Of a stretch of 47,782 nucleotides of DNA, positions 27,148-39,090 are shown one piece after another (position 1 is the first letter of the stretch; every line of letters begins with the position of its first letter). Below the pieces are notes generated by a model. The model did not search any database. It was not told where the DNA came from and was given only the letters and a program-made list of their open reading frames with translations. The DNA lies in NCBI GenBank assembly GCA_000787465.1, contig JSYX01000250.1:1-47782 (forward strand), read 5' to 3'. Source of the DNA: Thermomucor indicae-seudaticae (Eukaryota; Mucoromycota; Mucoromycetes; Mucorales; Lichtheimiaceae). A program made the position numbers and the translations under genes.

Positions 27148-27952
27148 ATGGTAAGTGCTTACATGAGACGTCAATTATAGAGAACTGATTTTGCTAATCT
27201 TCGCAATTGTAGTCGGTAAGTGTTTTCTTTTAGAATGCCTAGTACGCTAGATCCGTATTTCACTGATATACCGATTCTGCGCAGTACTTTCTGCCTCATT
27301 TAACAAACGGTCAGTAATCATTACTTTATTTTCAACGATCAACATAAGGACTCATGCCGACTTTCGAATATAGGCTGGCAAGTGGACCAGGCAATCTTGT
27401 CAGAAGAAGACCGTGTTGTTGTGATTCGCTTTGGTCACGATTGGGATCCTGTAAGTTACCCATCTGATCAAGTGTTTGGGAGAGCAATAACTGAGCCTTA
27501 TATAGACTTGCATGAAGATGGACGAAATTCTGTACAGTATTGCTGAAAAGGTCAAGAACTTCGCAGTAATATATCTGGTGGATATCACGGAAGTGCCTGA
27601 TTTTAACAAAGTATGTCGATATACACATAGAGAGAGTGAGAGAAAGAGGCGACTAACGTGAAATATGAACATAGATGTATGAGCTTTATGACCCTTGTAC
27701 GGTCATGTTCTTCTTCCGCAACAAGCATATCATGGTTGATCTGGGCACCGGTAACAATAACAAGATCAATTGGGCGTTGGATGATAAACAAGAAATGATC
27801 GACTTGATTGAGGTAGGTTAACGTGCCAAGTCTGTTTTGTCTGACATCGTGTACTCATACATGTCTTTTCATAGATTGTATACCGGGGAGCGCGCAAAGG
27901 ACGCGGTCTAGTGGTTTCCCTCAAAGATTATTCGACCAAATACAAGTACTAA
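27148..27952 (+). CDS. DIM1: U5 snRNP thioredoxin-like protein Dim1/Dib1
   Basis: Essential 15-kDa component of the U4/U6.U5 tri-snRNP, needed for pre-mRNA splicing (human TXNL4A). Exons: 27148-27150, 27213-27215, 27285-27309, 27374-27450, 27506-27610, 27675-27812, 27875-27952. They add up to 142 residues, the exact length of the human protein. Sequence blocks are unmistakable: GWQVDQAILSEEDRVVVIRF, DEILYSIAEKVKNFAVIYLV, MFFFRNKHIMVDLGTGNNNK, and a KDYSTKYKY end. Exon 1 carries only the ATG and exon 2 only TCG; together with exon 3 they spell the conserved start MSYFLPHL. Both tiny coding segments have good splice sites (TAG before, GTAAG after). Without exon 2 the conserved Ser2 is lost. Confidence 0.96.
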
Positions 27953-28054
27953 AAGTCTGATGTACAAAGATTTGTTTTTCTTATTAGATTCCTGTTTTTC
28001 TTCGGTTGTTTTGTTTTTCTCTTAAGACGAGTAAATAAGAAGTATTTGTTTGCT

Positions 28055-31000
28055 TTATTGCACTCGTAACCAGAGATCACGTAGCCTGTTTGTGCTTGAT
28101 GATTTTAACCGAGGTTCAACTAGATGAGATCGCCTGTATTGTTCCTGCATCAAAGAAGACGGGTTAGACACGAAAGAAAAAAGGGTTGCAAACAATAAAG
28201 GAGATACTTACGTCTTCGCTTAATATTCCAGTTTCGGCGATAAATCGTAGTATTCTACCGTCCGGCTCAATGTTGTATTTCGGCCACTGGAACTTCGTCA
28301 CAGCAACTATGCATTCACCCATCAACCTAAACTTCTCCCAGTGGATAGTTCCGTCTGATCGGAAATCCTTGTTGGCTTCAGCTAATGATACGAGATCTTG
28401 ATTATGGATCCCCCTGAAGGCTCAGTATGAGTTACAATACCACAGAGAAGCGCAGAGAGCAATGGACTTACAAATAGGGTATACCGGGAGGCTCAGAAGC
28501 CTTGAGTGCTAACCGATATGAACTGAAGGATCTACAAACTCCCAGTTAGAAATAATGCTTATATCAAAGATATCACCCAATGCCTGTCATATATTACCTG
28601 TCTGAACTCATGAGTCGTTCAAGACTCTGGAATTGCTTGTAGATTTTCTTCTCGGATACGGCTTCACGGGCCTGCTTCAAGCGCAGCACAGAGGCACTAT
28701 TTAGTCCGGCTAAAACAGCCATCAAGGAGTTGTAATTGTTGTAGTTCCTCAGTTCCTAATGTACCGGCAGAGTAAGCTTTCGGTCGGACAACAGACATGC
28801 ATTTCTTTACGTACCACAGCTATGGTCATAAACTTTTCAAGCAATGCAGCTCTCTTGTTCAGCTTGGCTTGTGTTACTATCATGGTCGCCACCCATGCGG
28901 AAATAAAGTTAAAGTGGGCGATTGATGCAGCCACAGCACTCATGGCCTTGCCAGGATCTTCAAGCGAAATTGAATTGGGTCTCGAAGAAGAAAAGGAGGA
29001 CCGACTGGTCCATATATTGCGTACAAATTCTCTGGTCTAAACAACAGAAAAATTTAGATTGGACTATCCATAAGTTCAGGTATATCTTTTTGTACCTTGA
29101 CTTTGCCAAATAGTTCGGCTTCAATCCATGTGAGTTGCTCAGCGATGACGCGATCGGGGATGTCCATCATTATCCTGAAATTGTTATTATGTTGATCTTT
29201 TTCAAACTTATTGCCAGGCTGAGAGCTCCCAAAAGCGCTCATGAAACTTGCTGTAGATGAAGTTAGGGTATTATTGGTGCCAAAGGAGGTCCAACTCGGA
29301 GATGCCGACATGCCGCAATATAGATCAAGATTTATCAGGCCTCCTGCAAACTCGATACGACGCCCAGGGCTCGTAACACCGCTAGTAGTATTACTGGACC
29401 CTTCCTTTTGGGGTGCTGCAGTGTCTATAGATTGACGACTTGTTGATCGTGGCCCCGTTACGCTTCCGACCTCAGCGGTGCCGGAAGAAACTGGAGGCGG
29501 TTGAGGATTATCATCACTCTTTTGACTATATTGTCCGTCAGACACAGAAGGTTCTTCTGGTTCCGTCTGCTGCTTTGCAGCTGTTATTGGATAGCGTGAA
29601 AACAGAAAATTTGCCGATGACGAGATGGATGATCTTCGTGGCCGACGGAATAAGCTAAAGGAGCTCGTACTTGATATTCGCTTCAAGGTTGGTGGTTCAG
29701 GATATCCAGGCGTTGGTGGTGCTGAGCTGTATCCTTCTGAAATAGATTTGTTGTCATCTTGTTCATATGTTCCAAAGAAGCCGCATGCGCTAAAGGATCT
29801 CGCCGAGTAACCGCTATCCTTCTTCCTTTTTACTGTCTCGCCTGTTGCTTTGATAGGTGTCGATGGTGGTTCACATTCGTAAAACAGGTCATCATTGTCG
29901 TCGCTATCATCGCTGTTTTCTGTATCTGAGTCAACAAGGCCCCACTGCGCGTCCGGGTCTTCTGTAGGCGGAATACGTCTAGTCAGGGGAATAAGCGAAT
30001 CGGCAATGGGCCGTAATCTTTCTTCCTTTGCTATCCGTTCTAAAAACGCGACTAGAATTTTGCGCGTTTTCTTGCAGCTGAAGTCATTCCAGTAATTGTT
30101 CATCCACACTGTAAATACTTCCTGGACCCTACTTTTGGTGTAAGCTTCCTAAGTTCAGGACCTTCCAAAATTTCCCGACAAAGAACTTTACCGCTCTTGC
30201 AATCTTGTTGGCGGGGGGTCCAGGAGACTATCACTCTCGAACCTGTAACAGCCACCGGCTCAGATACAAAAGAAAAATGATATTATTTCTGGTGTAACGA
30301 TTACCTTTCAATAAGGATCTCCACCAGGTCCCTAGGCTTCATAAACCGTCTGAAAAATGTGATAAAGACTATCAGGATATGTTCATCTAGTATGACGATC
30401 AAACATGAGAAAAAGCGACGATTGATAGCGATCATTTCTGTATAATGCTTGCTTACCTGGACGTGATGGTTCTGGCATTAATAACTTGTCGATGATATCT
30501 TCGACCGCTAATCCGATACCGAAAGATTCACTAGAAGTGTATTACGTCAACCAAATAGATTTTGTCTCCAAGCGACAGATCAAGGATATTACCAGCTATC
30601 CCTGGAACCTCGGCGACCAGAAGCGAGGCCAGTCTTTACGTAACGGTGATTCGGTAGGCTAGACGTTCGTTGGATGGGGTATAAATTTGCCTTTGTGGTT
30701 GAGTGCTCTTTCCCGATAGTGGCGTGTGTTGTACAAGTCTCATGCTTTTCCGGCGTGGTCTTATCCCGAGGGGCCGAGCTGCTAACAGTTGGAGCGTAAA
30801 CAAAACCAGTAAGTGGTCTTACTCCTTCAGTACTTATGGCGGTAGTAGCAGCTGCCTTTTTTGAAGACAGGGACGGAAAGCGGTAGTCTGACGGATAACT
30901 CGTGTTACTCGAAATGCTCGATCGACGGACAAGTTCCTCAGTCTCGGAAATATGTTTTTTGCCGTCAGCATGCTGTGATGATTCGTCACCCGAAGTATTC

Positions 31001-32247
31001 GCAAGATTACTATTACTGCTGCTGATACTGCTGTTATTCGTATTTGAAGATGGTGAAAATGACCGGAACTCCTCGCTGTGTCCTTCAATACAGCGTTTCA
31101 CAAGCATCGTGTATATTTCTTTCATTCGTTTCGTACCGTCCTCTGAAAATGCGTCGACTTCAAACAATTCCACTCCAAAGAAGTTTCCAAGCGTTCGTCC
31201 CAGTTCTGAATCGACTTGACGTAAGCTGGATAGATCTGCTTTAAGTCCTATGAGGTAAGACGGTATGTTACGGGACACGTAAGCGTCTGTAAGGAATTGT
31301 TGTCAGGTCAAAAAAAAAGAAAAGACGCGAGAAATGCGTAAGATAGAACAGCAGGAAGAAAAACAAAAGGAAAGGGCCAAGTTAGTGTAAAAAAGCATAA
31401 AAAGGCTGATTGTTTAGATATTGCCATACTCAGCAAATCGGGTAGACAGTCCATTGAGTCGCAGTTAGTGGTGTCATAACAGATAAGTCCACCGTGAACA
31501 GTTGCCAAATCCTGTTCATCCATTGCGTTCATTATGACGCTAGCGAAGTCAACCTTAATGTGGTACTCCAGCTCACCTCAGGGAACTCTGGTGGATCTTC
31601 CTCCATGTTGATCACGGCGTCATCAATCTCGATGACACGCAATGGATATTGAACATCGTCCAGGACAAATGTCGTGCTATGACACTGCCGCTCTAACAAC
31701 AGATTTTGAGCTGCCCTGCCGATGAAAAACGAATATCAGAAGCATGCAGAACGTACGAGTTGTGTTTATCGGATTGTAACTTTGTGGCAAATTTTGCAAG
31801 CCTAACCGAATCAACGTCGATTTGCCTACATTGAGCGCTCCTGCAACAACGATAACGAGGGTCTTGTCGCATGTCTTAATCTACGCAACGGTTTTTCACT
31901 GTGAGCAGGAAAAATGGTTGCGTCGAAAATGTGGGAAGGGGGCATACTTGTGCTGATGAAGATAGGATTGGCGGAAGTGGTTTCGTAGTAGGATCCATGA
32001 TGCTCATACTTTTTACTGTTGCGCCACATTTTATCGCACTCTTTGTCGATCTGGCATCTTGCTGTTGTCCACGTGACGGATGAATAGGACGAGATGAAGT
32101 GTTCAAAGGCTCTGAATTCGTTCGAGACTTTTTCTTTGATCTCTGCTGCTGCTGCTTCCTCTTGGTTTCTTCTATAGATTTCGCGCCTGGTCTCTTTAGC
32201 TTGCGATCAAATGATGCGAGTGAAGCGAGCTTGCGGGTGAGCCACAT
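28055..32247 (-). CDS. Ras guanine-nucleotide exchange factor with N-terminal P-loop GTPase-like domain
   Basis: A signalling protein that should activate a Ras-type GTPase. Exons (minus): 32247-31948, 31880-31757, 31710-31577, 31511-31430, 31286-30593, 30530-30457, 30386-30305, 30242-30192, 30131-29096, 29036-28815, 28755-28598, 28531-28472, 28413-28212, 28144-28055 (1102 residues). A basic N-terminus leads into a small-GTPase-like domain with an intact P-loop, VVAGALNVGKST (114-122), later LICYDTTN and a G4-like LIGLKADL; a clear DxxG motif is not seen. A Ser-rich linker follows, then the RasGEF-N (REM) region (TFFRRFMKPRDLVEILIERF, VFTVWMNNYWNDF). A long disordered insert comes next, then the CDC25 catalytic domain (IAEQLTWIEAELFGKVK, MSAVAASIAHFNFISAWV, NYNSLMAVLAGLNSASVLRL, PGIPYLGIHNQDL). 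The third intron has alternatives. Confidence 0.88.
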
Positions 32248-33078
32248 GACCGGAAAAGGAAAGTTGCTAGTCAAAGCAAAGCAAACAAAAGAGAGAAAGA
32301 GAGAGAAAAAAGGATGTCTCGACGAGGCAACTGTTCTAACTAAAAGAAAAGAAAAGAGCACAAGCTTTGGGGTAATCCTCTGCTACAGACATACAAAGTA
32401 TGAGAAAGAAAAGAAAAAGAGAAAGATGCACACAGTTATCGTAAAATGACAACTGATTCTCCTTTTTTGCTTCGTTTACGGTCGACTTATTATGGCACAT
32501 AAGTGTGATTGCAGGAGCTTAGTGTGCGTCTCTCCTGCTACTACTATGGCACGTCTCTCCCGTGTTCCGTTTGGACAGCAAGGCATGTGCTTTCCTCATA
32601 CCTTCGGACCGTGAAGCATTACACAAGGGCACTTGCAGCATGTCCAGACGGAGGCCTGGACTCCCAGTAAGAAGTAGCCTATGGATCGGAGAAGAATGCA
32701 GTGCATATTCCGCGTCGAACCGGTGCCTCGATGCCACACTTTGCCAAGGCTTGACACTTTTTACTGTCATTCCCGCCCCCTCATTACCCCGGAGTGCTCC
32801 AGATCTATCGTCTACCGGATCCTTCTAAGGAAAACTATGCAGAAAAAATACTCCTTTCATTTAACCCACACCGTAAGCTTTTATTGAGTTCAACGTTAAA
32901 TTAATGAGGATGTCCGCATATCTACTGCTCTGCCCATACGTTGTCTCGATTTGAGATTTCAGTTTATTTACACTAAGTAACAACTTCGTCGCAAGACATT
33001 ACTTAGTTTAACCTACCATCAGGAGATTATGTGAACATTTTAAGCAAATTAACATTTTAATGCATCTGAAGACAAAGC
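32248..33078. other. Intergenic region between RasGEF and importin genes
   Basis: No supported gene. Holds the RasGEF promoter (a purine-rich tract at about 32287-32430) and the importin 3' UTR. Short plus-strand frames at 32562-32887 have no supporting features. Confidence 0.4.
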
Positions 33079-36000
33079 TTAGAGGGCACTGTCCCCGCAG
33101 ACATCGCTTCGGATATGGACCAACAAAAGAACTGAATTCAGCTTCAACAAAGGGCGCGTGACATCGTCAAGTTGATTTAGCCTCAATCCCATCTCTCTCA
33201 AAGCAGTCGCGAGCGCGGAAATATGATCCTTAATCTAGTAGTAACTGTATGATCAGTTTACCTGACATATAATCCCTAATGCTATACCTACGCGGACAGT
33301 TTTGTCACTAAGTAAGTGGTACAGGCACATCAAAATCGGCTCGTAAAGAGCGAAGTCGGCTTTAAGGGGGATGGCATTCAGGAACACAGTTAGCACCTGG
33401 TCTAGTGGCAGAGCATGTGGTTGAGCCAGGATAAGTCGTGCGACTGCGCCACATGCATTGTCCGTCGCTTTAGGCTGGACATGGCTCTGGAACAAAGGAA
33501 GCAAAGCGTCCCAAAATATAGGATATTTCCTATAGATGTTGGGCTTTAGCGTTAAGAAATCCCGAACCCACTTTAAGGTTCTTACGGTGACCAATCAACG
33601 CCTGTGTTTGCCACGAGCATACCGAGACCGAACGCTGCGTTACTTCGCACATCATCATTTTGATCCGTCAACGCACTGAGGAACAACTCCTGTAGCGTCT
33701 CTATCTGTGAAGCTTCGACTATTTGTGGGTATGCAATACATTCAGCAAGACGGCTGGTCGCCATAAGCCGTTCGCTTATCAGCCCTGATGGTTTCTATTG
33801 ATTGATTATGTTTAGTTACAGAATATCATCTTTTCTTTTTCAATGGCTCGAGTACTTGCATAATATCTAGCAATAAGGGGTATAAATTCAGCAAGCCTCA
33901 ATGAATATGCGTTCCTGAGTGCCTTGCATATCATGACAACAAGATCAGTGGCTGCCGAAACGAGTGCTGTTTCTTCCTCGATATCCTCTTCCAGTTCAAG
34001 AGCGCCTTTGACATCGTAGTAAACCTGTTGGCAAGTAGCCCGTTTGTCCAGAATTTCAAATATCCGCTCTGATATTTCTTCGCTATCTAAATAACGAGCG
34101 TATAAGACTAAAAGCCTATCATGCACGCGCTTCACGTAATTCTTACGATCTTCCACAAGACAGGGGCCCATTACTGTCAAGGCAAAGGTAAACTCCTTAC
34201 ATATTTCAGTAGCCACCTTAGCAGACTTTTCGTCTTCCAACGTTGCTATAATATATGGCATCACGCTATTGATCATATAGCGCACGCTGATATCCACATT
34301 ATAACGGATAGGCAGGCCAGGCACCCAGGGATCTTCTCCACTTGCCAGTAAATGAAAAGTCTTCAGATGGGCAAAGAGACTTGCAACTGCTGCTTTCCGT
34401 ACGCCGGCCGAAGAATGACCGATTGCAACTACAAGTGTCTCGACCGATTCTTCCGCATAGGGTAAGAATTCAGTCTTGGTACTTTCAAAAAGCTGTCCCA
34501 ATGCATCTATCGCAAGCTCTGTCTCTTCGGGTTTCGTTGAGCTGGCGGTGGAACTGCAATCGTCGAAATAGTCTTCGGGGTCGTCCTCTTCATCCGAGCC
34601 GTCGTCGTAATAGTCAGCAGTCGTCCTATACTCTTTTGCAGACTGGGTTTCTTTCCCTTCGTCTCCTCCGTCAAATCGGCATGAGTCAAAGAGTCGATAC
34701 ATTATCTCTGAAAGGTAGGGGCCAAAGTCTTGACCCAAAACATTTGCCATCGTTGCGAAAAACGCATAAGAACATTGCCGCAGATAGTGATCACCAAAAT
34801 TTAGCTGCTTAATAGCAATGTCCATCAAGTCTTCGAGATAAGGGGAGAACATATCGGTACCAACAGCACTAGCGATAGCTCCTGCAGTAGCTGTCGCGGC
34901 TCCACGCAGTAACGAGTCGTCCCCCGGTTTCCCTCGAGTCATGAAGTGTACAATATATCGAATGACGTCTTCAAAATAAGGCTTGAACTCTTGGCCTGAA
35001 GCATCGGCGACATTTGCGGTGGCAAAGATAGCAGCAGCCGCGACGTCTTCGTCACGGCTCTTTTCCGCAAGCTCCGTTAACCTCTTCATGAGCAACGGAA
35101 GGTAGGGGACGACGTTCGCCTCTAGGGCGCATAGGAGATCATCCAGACAAGCACATGCAGCAAACTGGGTGTCGTTGTTTAAATCATTCAGAGCATCTAG
35201 TAAAAGAGGCATAACGGTCTCGTGGTTTGCCGCGAGCTCCATAGGCATTCCCTCTGCGACAGCTTGCAGGGCCCAACATGCTTCTCGTCGAACGATATGT
35301 TGCTTATCCCGAAGCCCAGAGTAAAGGAGCGGTAGGAATTCTGTAGTCAGTTCTCTCATGTAGCCAGCGCAGCCATGCATAATCACGCACATAGCTCTCA
35401 TTGCTGCTCTACGATGATTCGCACTCTTGATGCTCGTGTAGCTTTTTAGGATAGGCATAATAACAGATACGATATATTGAGGCGGCACGTTCAAAGCAAA
35501 CCTTCTCAATATCCGTCCAGCAATCTGAAGCACGCATCAGTTATGGAAGACCAAAAATGATAGACAGATATGTAGATAGTCTTACTATGGCTACCGGGGG
35601 GGAAGCCGTATCGTCGAGATCACCTGTCGCAATAATAGGCATCAACGCCTCGACGGCCGTCGCTGCTAACTCTTGACTTCCAAAGGCATTCCGTTCGCTG
35701 TAGGCATAGTGAGAAGAAAACCATTTTAGCTTTGGTTCCCGTCATACATTGCAACACTTACGCGACGCAAACTCGAAGTATTACAAGTAGTATCCTAAGA
35801 CATGTCTTCTCCTGCATCCGAAACACGGCGGCAGCCTTCAGAAGGAAACGAAACAACGCTGGAAAGTGTTCGCTCATCGTAGGTATGTCCTATGGTCCCA
35901 CAGCTTTTAGTGACACAGAGCTTAGGCGTACTTGAGCATGCCTTACAAGCTTAATTAGGTCCTCATAGGCTTCAAGGACTGCGCTGATTGTCCTTTGGTC

Positions 36001-36977
36001 GCCTTTTTTGAGCACCATTTCGAGAACGTCTGTCATAGCAGGAAGCAGTCTAGTGAGCGTTTCCTGATGGGATCGTATTAAAAAGTGACCAAAGAGAGGG
36101 TGTGAGACAGAAAATACAAAGCCATAGATTCACTTACGCTTCCCGACTCGTCTTCCTCGCTCGAAAGCTCAATAATTCTTGCCAACGCTCTAAACATCGC
36201 GTCCGCCATCAATCCAAAACCGTTATGGCTATCTACGGTTTTCCATACTTACAAGAAGCTGTAGATTCTAGCTTTGGTGCTTTCTGTATCCCTCACGGTT
36301 TGTTCCAGTAAACTGAATAACGTGTCTGTCTGGCTCATTAAAAACCGTGGAATATAGTCAAATAGAATGTATATAAGGAATACACCAGTTTCACGAAGCA
36401 GCTTATCCTCGCTGATACCGACTCGAGCGATGAAAGGTAAAAGCTCGGGCCATCCATTTTGCAGTGTATCGATTATTGAAATTGGCTCAATGAGAGATAC
36501 CACGTAATGACGTGTGTAATGACTTGAAATTGACAAAATTCTCAGCAGCTTGGTTCGTCTTTCCCATTTCGTGTCCACTTACTCCCTCATAGAGACTATT
36601 GTCTCGAGCAGTATTGCGCGACAGGAAGCTCTCTTGTCTTCGTCCGTATTAGCCCACCAGCGAGGTATTTGCCTTCCTAGTTCGACAGCAACTTTCACGC
36701 ATATATCCCTTTGGGGCGATCTCAGCATCCGAAACAGGGCGGGAACGCAGTTGTGCGTTGAGAAAACTACTTCTTGTAAGTATTTATGGGTCTAGAGATG
36801 TGATTGAACTGGCCGTATTTTTTATGGGCAACTTTATGTGTAGTCTACCTTCCATGAAGCTTCCTCGTCATCCGGGGTAAGCCATTGTCTGAAAAGCTCG
36901 GCTAGTTGTCTCTGGGTAGGACGTCACTTGAGGTCACCACCACTGCTTGTGTCAACCATAATGCTTACTGTATCCAT
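33079..36977 (-). CDS. Importin-beta family karyopherin, Kap123/importin-4 type
   Basis: Nuclear import receptor; Kap123/importin-4 carries ribosomal proteins and histones H3/H4 into the nucleus. Exons (minus): 36977-36969, 36911-36849, 36791-36583, 36540-36253, 36228-36138, 36063-35932, 35889-35762, 35697-35586, 35524-33856, 33784-33586, 33529-33262, 33228-33079. They sum to 1105 residues, close to the 1081-1113 of known members. HEAT repeats run throughout (HIVRREACWALQAVAEGMP, LRGAATATAGAIASAVGTDM). An acidic loop, DDGSDEEDDPEDYFDDCSS, lies where this family has one. The N-terminus reads MDTRQLAELFRQWLTPDDEE, from a first coding exon of only 9 nt. The boundary at 33856/33784 has a shorter-intron alternative. 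The gene lies 122 bp downstream of the F-box gene on the same strand. Confidence 0.93.
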
Positions 36978-37098
36978 GGTTTCGTAACGACAGAAGCGAA
37001 GAGGAAAAAAATGTATTGGATAACGCACCAGGTAAATTGCTTTACATATTTGATTGTGATGAATGTGTACGTTTAAGTAGGGCGAAAATAAAACGAAG

Positions 37099-38421
37099 TC
37101 AATACACCGCGTCGGCATCAAATAACTTGCGTATCTCTTGTAATTCTTCACAATCCAGATCCAGTGTTTTCTTTAAATAGCCGAGTTGCCGCCATTGTAT
37201 GCCGTTGTCCGCTCTCGATGCCTGATCATCGAGATAATAAACCCATACTTGTTCGTGTCCTATGTTGGTAGATGATTCGTAAAACAAACTGGCATTTGCA
37301 CTATCCATGTCACACGATTGTTGGTCCGTGGCAAGGAATGTTCGATCATCTGCGACGTTCTCCTCTGTAATTTTCCCCCGTCGGCGCAGCGCGACTGCCG
37401 CCATGGCACGCCATATCACGTCAGGGATATCCTCGACTGTCCAGGACGTCATTTCGAGATGATCCAGACCTTGACAACTGCGCAGCACTCCAACTATACT
37501 ACCTTCTATACGCTCCTCGCCACGATCGCTACCTAGCATTGGGTCTAGCTCATCTACTCCCTGCTGTTGCTGTTGTTGACGCTGTCTGCTTATAGCAACT
37601 GAAGACAATGGAGCACCTGCTGCCCGCACTGTTAGATCCTTCAGGTGGATAGCATACATGGCAACAGCTTTTAATGTCCGTGGACTATCACACCGAAAGG
37701 AAAGCCGGCGCAACTGGGGTCCATAGTGCTCAATGACATCGCACAACGTCGACTCGTCCACCTGTTGCAGAGACACTGATAGATCTTGGACTCGGGGACA
37801 ATGCTCGCGGAGTATTTGCAGAGCTGAATTGTTGGCTGCATGAATTCTGTTGTGATTCGCGCCAAAGTGGACGCTTGTTAACTCTGGCAGACGGGAGATA
37901 AGATGGGCCATGGCTGCTTGAGTAAAGTCTGTCCAGAAAAACGACAGCCTAGTCGCATGTTTGAATAGTTGAACAGGCCGTGTAAAAGATTCGGGAGCGA
38001 CCAGATTACAATATCGAAACTCTAACTGGGTGACAAAAGGTAGAGACGACGCGAGTTGGCAGAGGTTTTCGGTGGAAAGGACAGGAAAGTCGACAAGGCT
38101 CAGAGTACGGACTCTGCTCAACCTGCTAAGAAGACATTGTTGTAGATCGGTAATCAACCAGTGGCTCCCACTCTGCCGGCAAACCAGTGTCAGCTGCTTT
38201 GTGTACTTTTCTAGAGTCTGGCGCAAGAAGGGACGCTGACGGAGGCCCGATTCGAGTTGACGAATGTGAGAACGGAAACTAAGTCGAAGATGAGAATACA
38301 GAACCGGAAGACAAGCTTTATGAATTTCGGTACATGTCAGACACAACCGCGAAATTGTGGATTGTGGCAGTAGATTAAGTACGTGATATAATAGTTCAGG
38401 TGGTAATTGTGACAAGAGCAT
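37099..38421 (-). CDS. F-box protein with LRR-like repeats
   Basis: Probable substrate adaptor of an SCF ubiquitin ligase. It is a single exon of 440 residues. The N-terminal F-box is clear: LPPELLYHVLNLLPQSTISR, then LCLTCTEIHKACLPVLYSHL. It is followed by irregular leucine-rich repeats (RVRTLSLVDFPVLSTENL, VTQLEFRYCNLVAPESF, LRRLSFRCDSPRTLKAVAMY). A short Gln run lies at about 37561-37581. Such F-box/LRR proteins are expanded and fast-evolving in fungi, so no orthologue or substrate can be named. The absence of introns contrasts with its neighbours. Confidence 0.9.
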   Translation of the reverse strand: MLLSQLPPELLYHVLNLLPQSTISRLCLTCTEIHKACLPVLYSHLRLSFRSHIRQLESGLRQRPFLRQTLEKYTKQLTLVCRQSGSHWLITDLQQCLLSRLSRVRTLSLVDFPVLSTENLCQLASSLPFVTQLEFRYCNLVAPESFTRPVQLFKHATRLSFFWTDFTQAAMAHLISRLPELTSVHFGANHNRIHAANNSALQILREHCPRVQDLSVSLQQVDESTLCDVIEHYGPQLRRLSFRCDSPRTLKAVAMYAIHLKDLTVRAAGAPLSSVAISRQRQQQQQQGVDELDPMLGSDRGEERIEGSIVGVLRSCQGLDHLEMTSWTVEDIPDVIWRAMAAVALRRRGKITEENVADDRTFLATDQQSCDMDSANASLFYESSTNIGHEQVWVYYLDDQASRADNGIQWRQLGYLKKTLDLDCEELQEIRKLFDADAVY

Positions 38422-38780
38422 GAGGGTACAAGGGTAAGGTGTGAACGCTTGTTAGTTTTCCGGGAACTCGTCCCAGATCACTGGGATCGATAAAGAATAA
38501 GGTTCTCCTTTTGTTATGGACAAAATTTTGTTTCCACATTGATAATGGGAAGGGCAGTTGCCTAACGTCGAATGACAAGACGTACAACTGCCACAGCAGT
38601 TGCGACTATCCGTGATTATAAAATTTGATAGCTTCGTTCTGACTTCATCCAACTTGGACCATCAACGTTATCCAGCTTATTTAGTTTCACTGCTCTTTAG
38701 TTTTCCATCTACACTTAACCGCATAGGATTTGGAACATTTAAAAGAACCTATTGAACTTGTTCGTTGCCTTTGTACGGGA
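38422..38780. other. F-box gene promoter region
   Basis: No gene recognised. It is the upstream region of the minus-strand F-box gene and reaches the left edge of the foldback repeat. Confidence 0.4.
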
Positions 38781-38784
38781 TTTC

Positions 38785-39090
38785 TACTTCAAATTGGCGA
38801 AAGTTCAAAAGTTTTTGGTGATTCTGCCAGTCATTTGGTGTTTTTTGCATATTCAAATTTGGTGTCCTTACACGACCCAGACGGGTTCAAAGATCCATCT
38901 AATTTGCTAGCCTGTAAATCCTATGCAAAAGCGTAATCATTCGAGCGTCCTCATATATGTAGCCCAGTAAACAGGGTGGAGCTTTGAACCAATCTGGCTT
39001 TTGCAAAAATATCAATTTGAGTGTGCCAAAACACCAAACGACTTTGGCAGAATCACCAAAAACTTTTGTACTTTCGCTAATTTGGGAAGT
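38785..39090. repeat. Foldback inverted repeat (possible MITE-like element or hairpin locus)
   Basis: Two arms of about 150 bp are inverted around a centre near 38937. A 23-bp exact match (38806-38828 against 39046-39068) lies within longer arms of roughly 75-80% identity with small indels. Both strands therefore encode similar peptides (KVFGDSA appears on each), which shows that the small open frames are by-products of the symmetry. A transcript could fold into a long imperfect hairpin. No transposase, obvious terminal motif or target-site duplication could be fixed by eye. Confidence 0.75.

Noticed and set aside
29030..29100. Suspected frameshift at the start of the CDC25 domain
   Set aside because: A careful re-read of the bases shows AAT ATA TGG; exon 29036-28815 continues in phase (KTREFVRNIWTS).
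31554..31576. Apparent 23-nt intron in the RasGEF gene
   Set aside because: It would fit the phase, but a normal 65-nt intron (31512-31576) with a good GTGAGC donor and AACAG acceptor also fits and is far more likely.
32562..32887. Two overlapping plus-strand frames after the RasGEF gene
   Set aside because: No protein features and no splice context; both lie within intergenic DNA.
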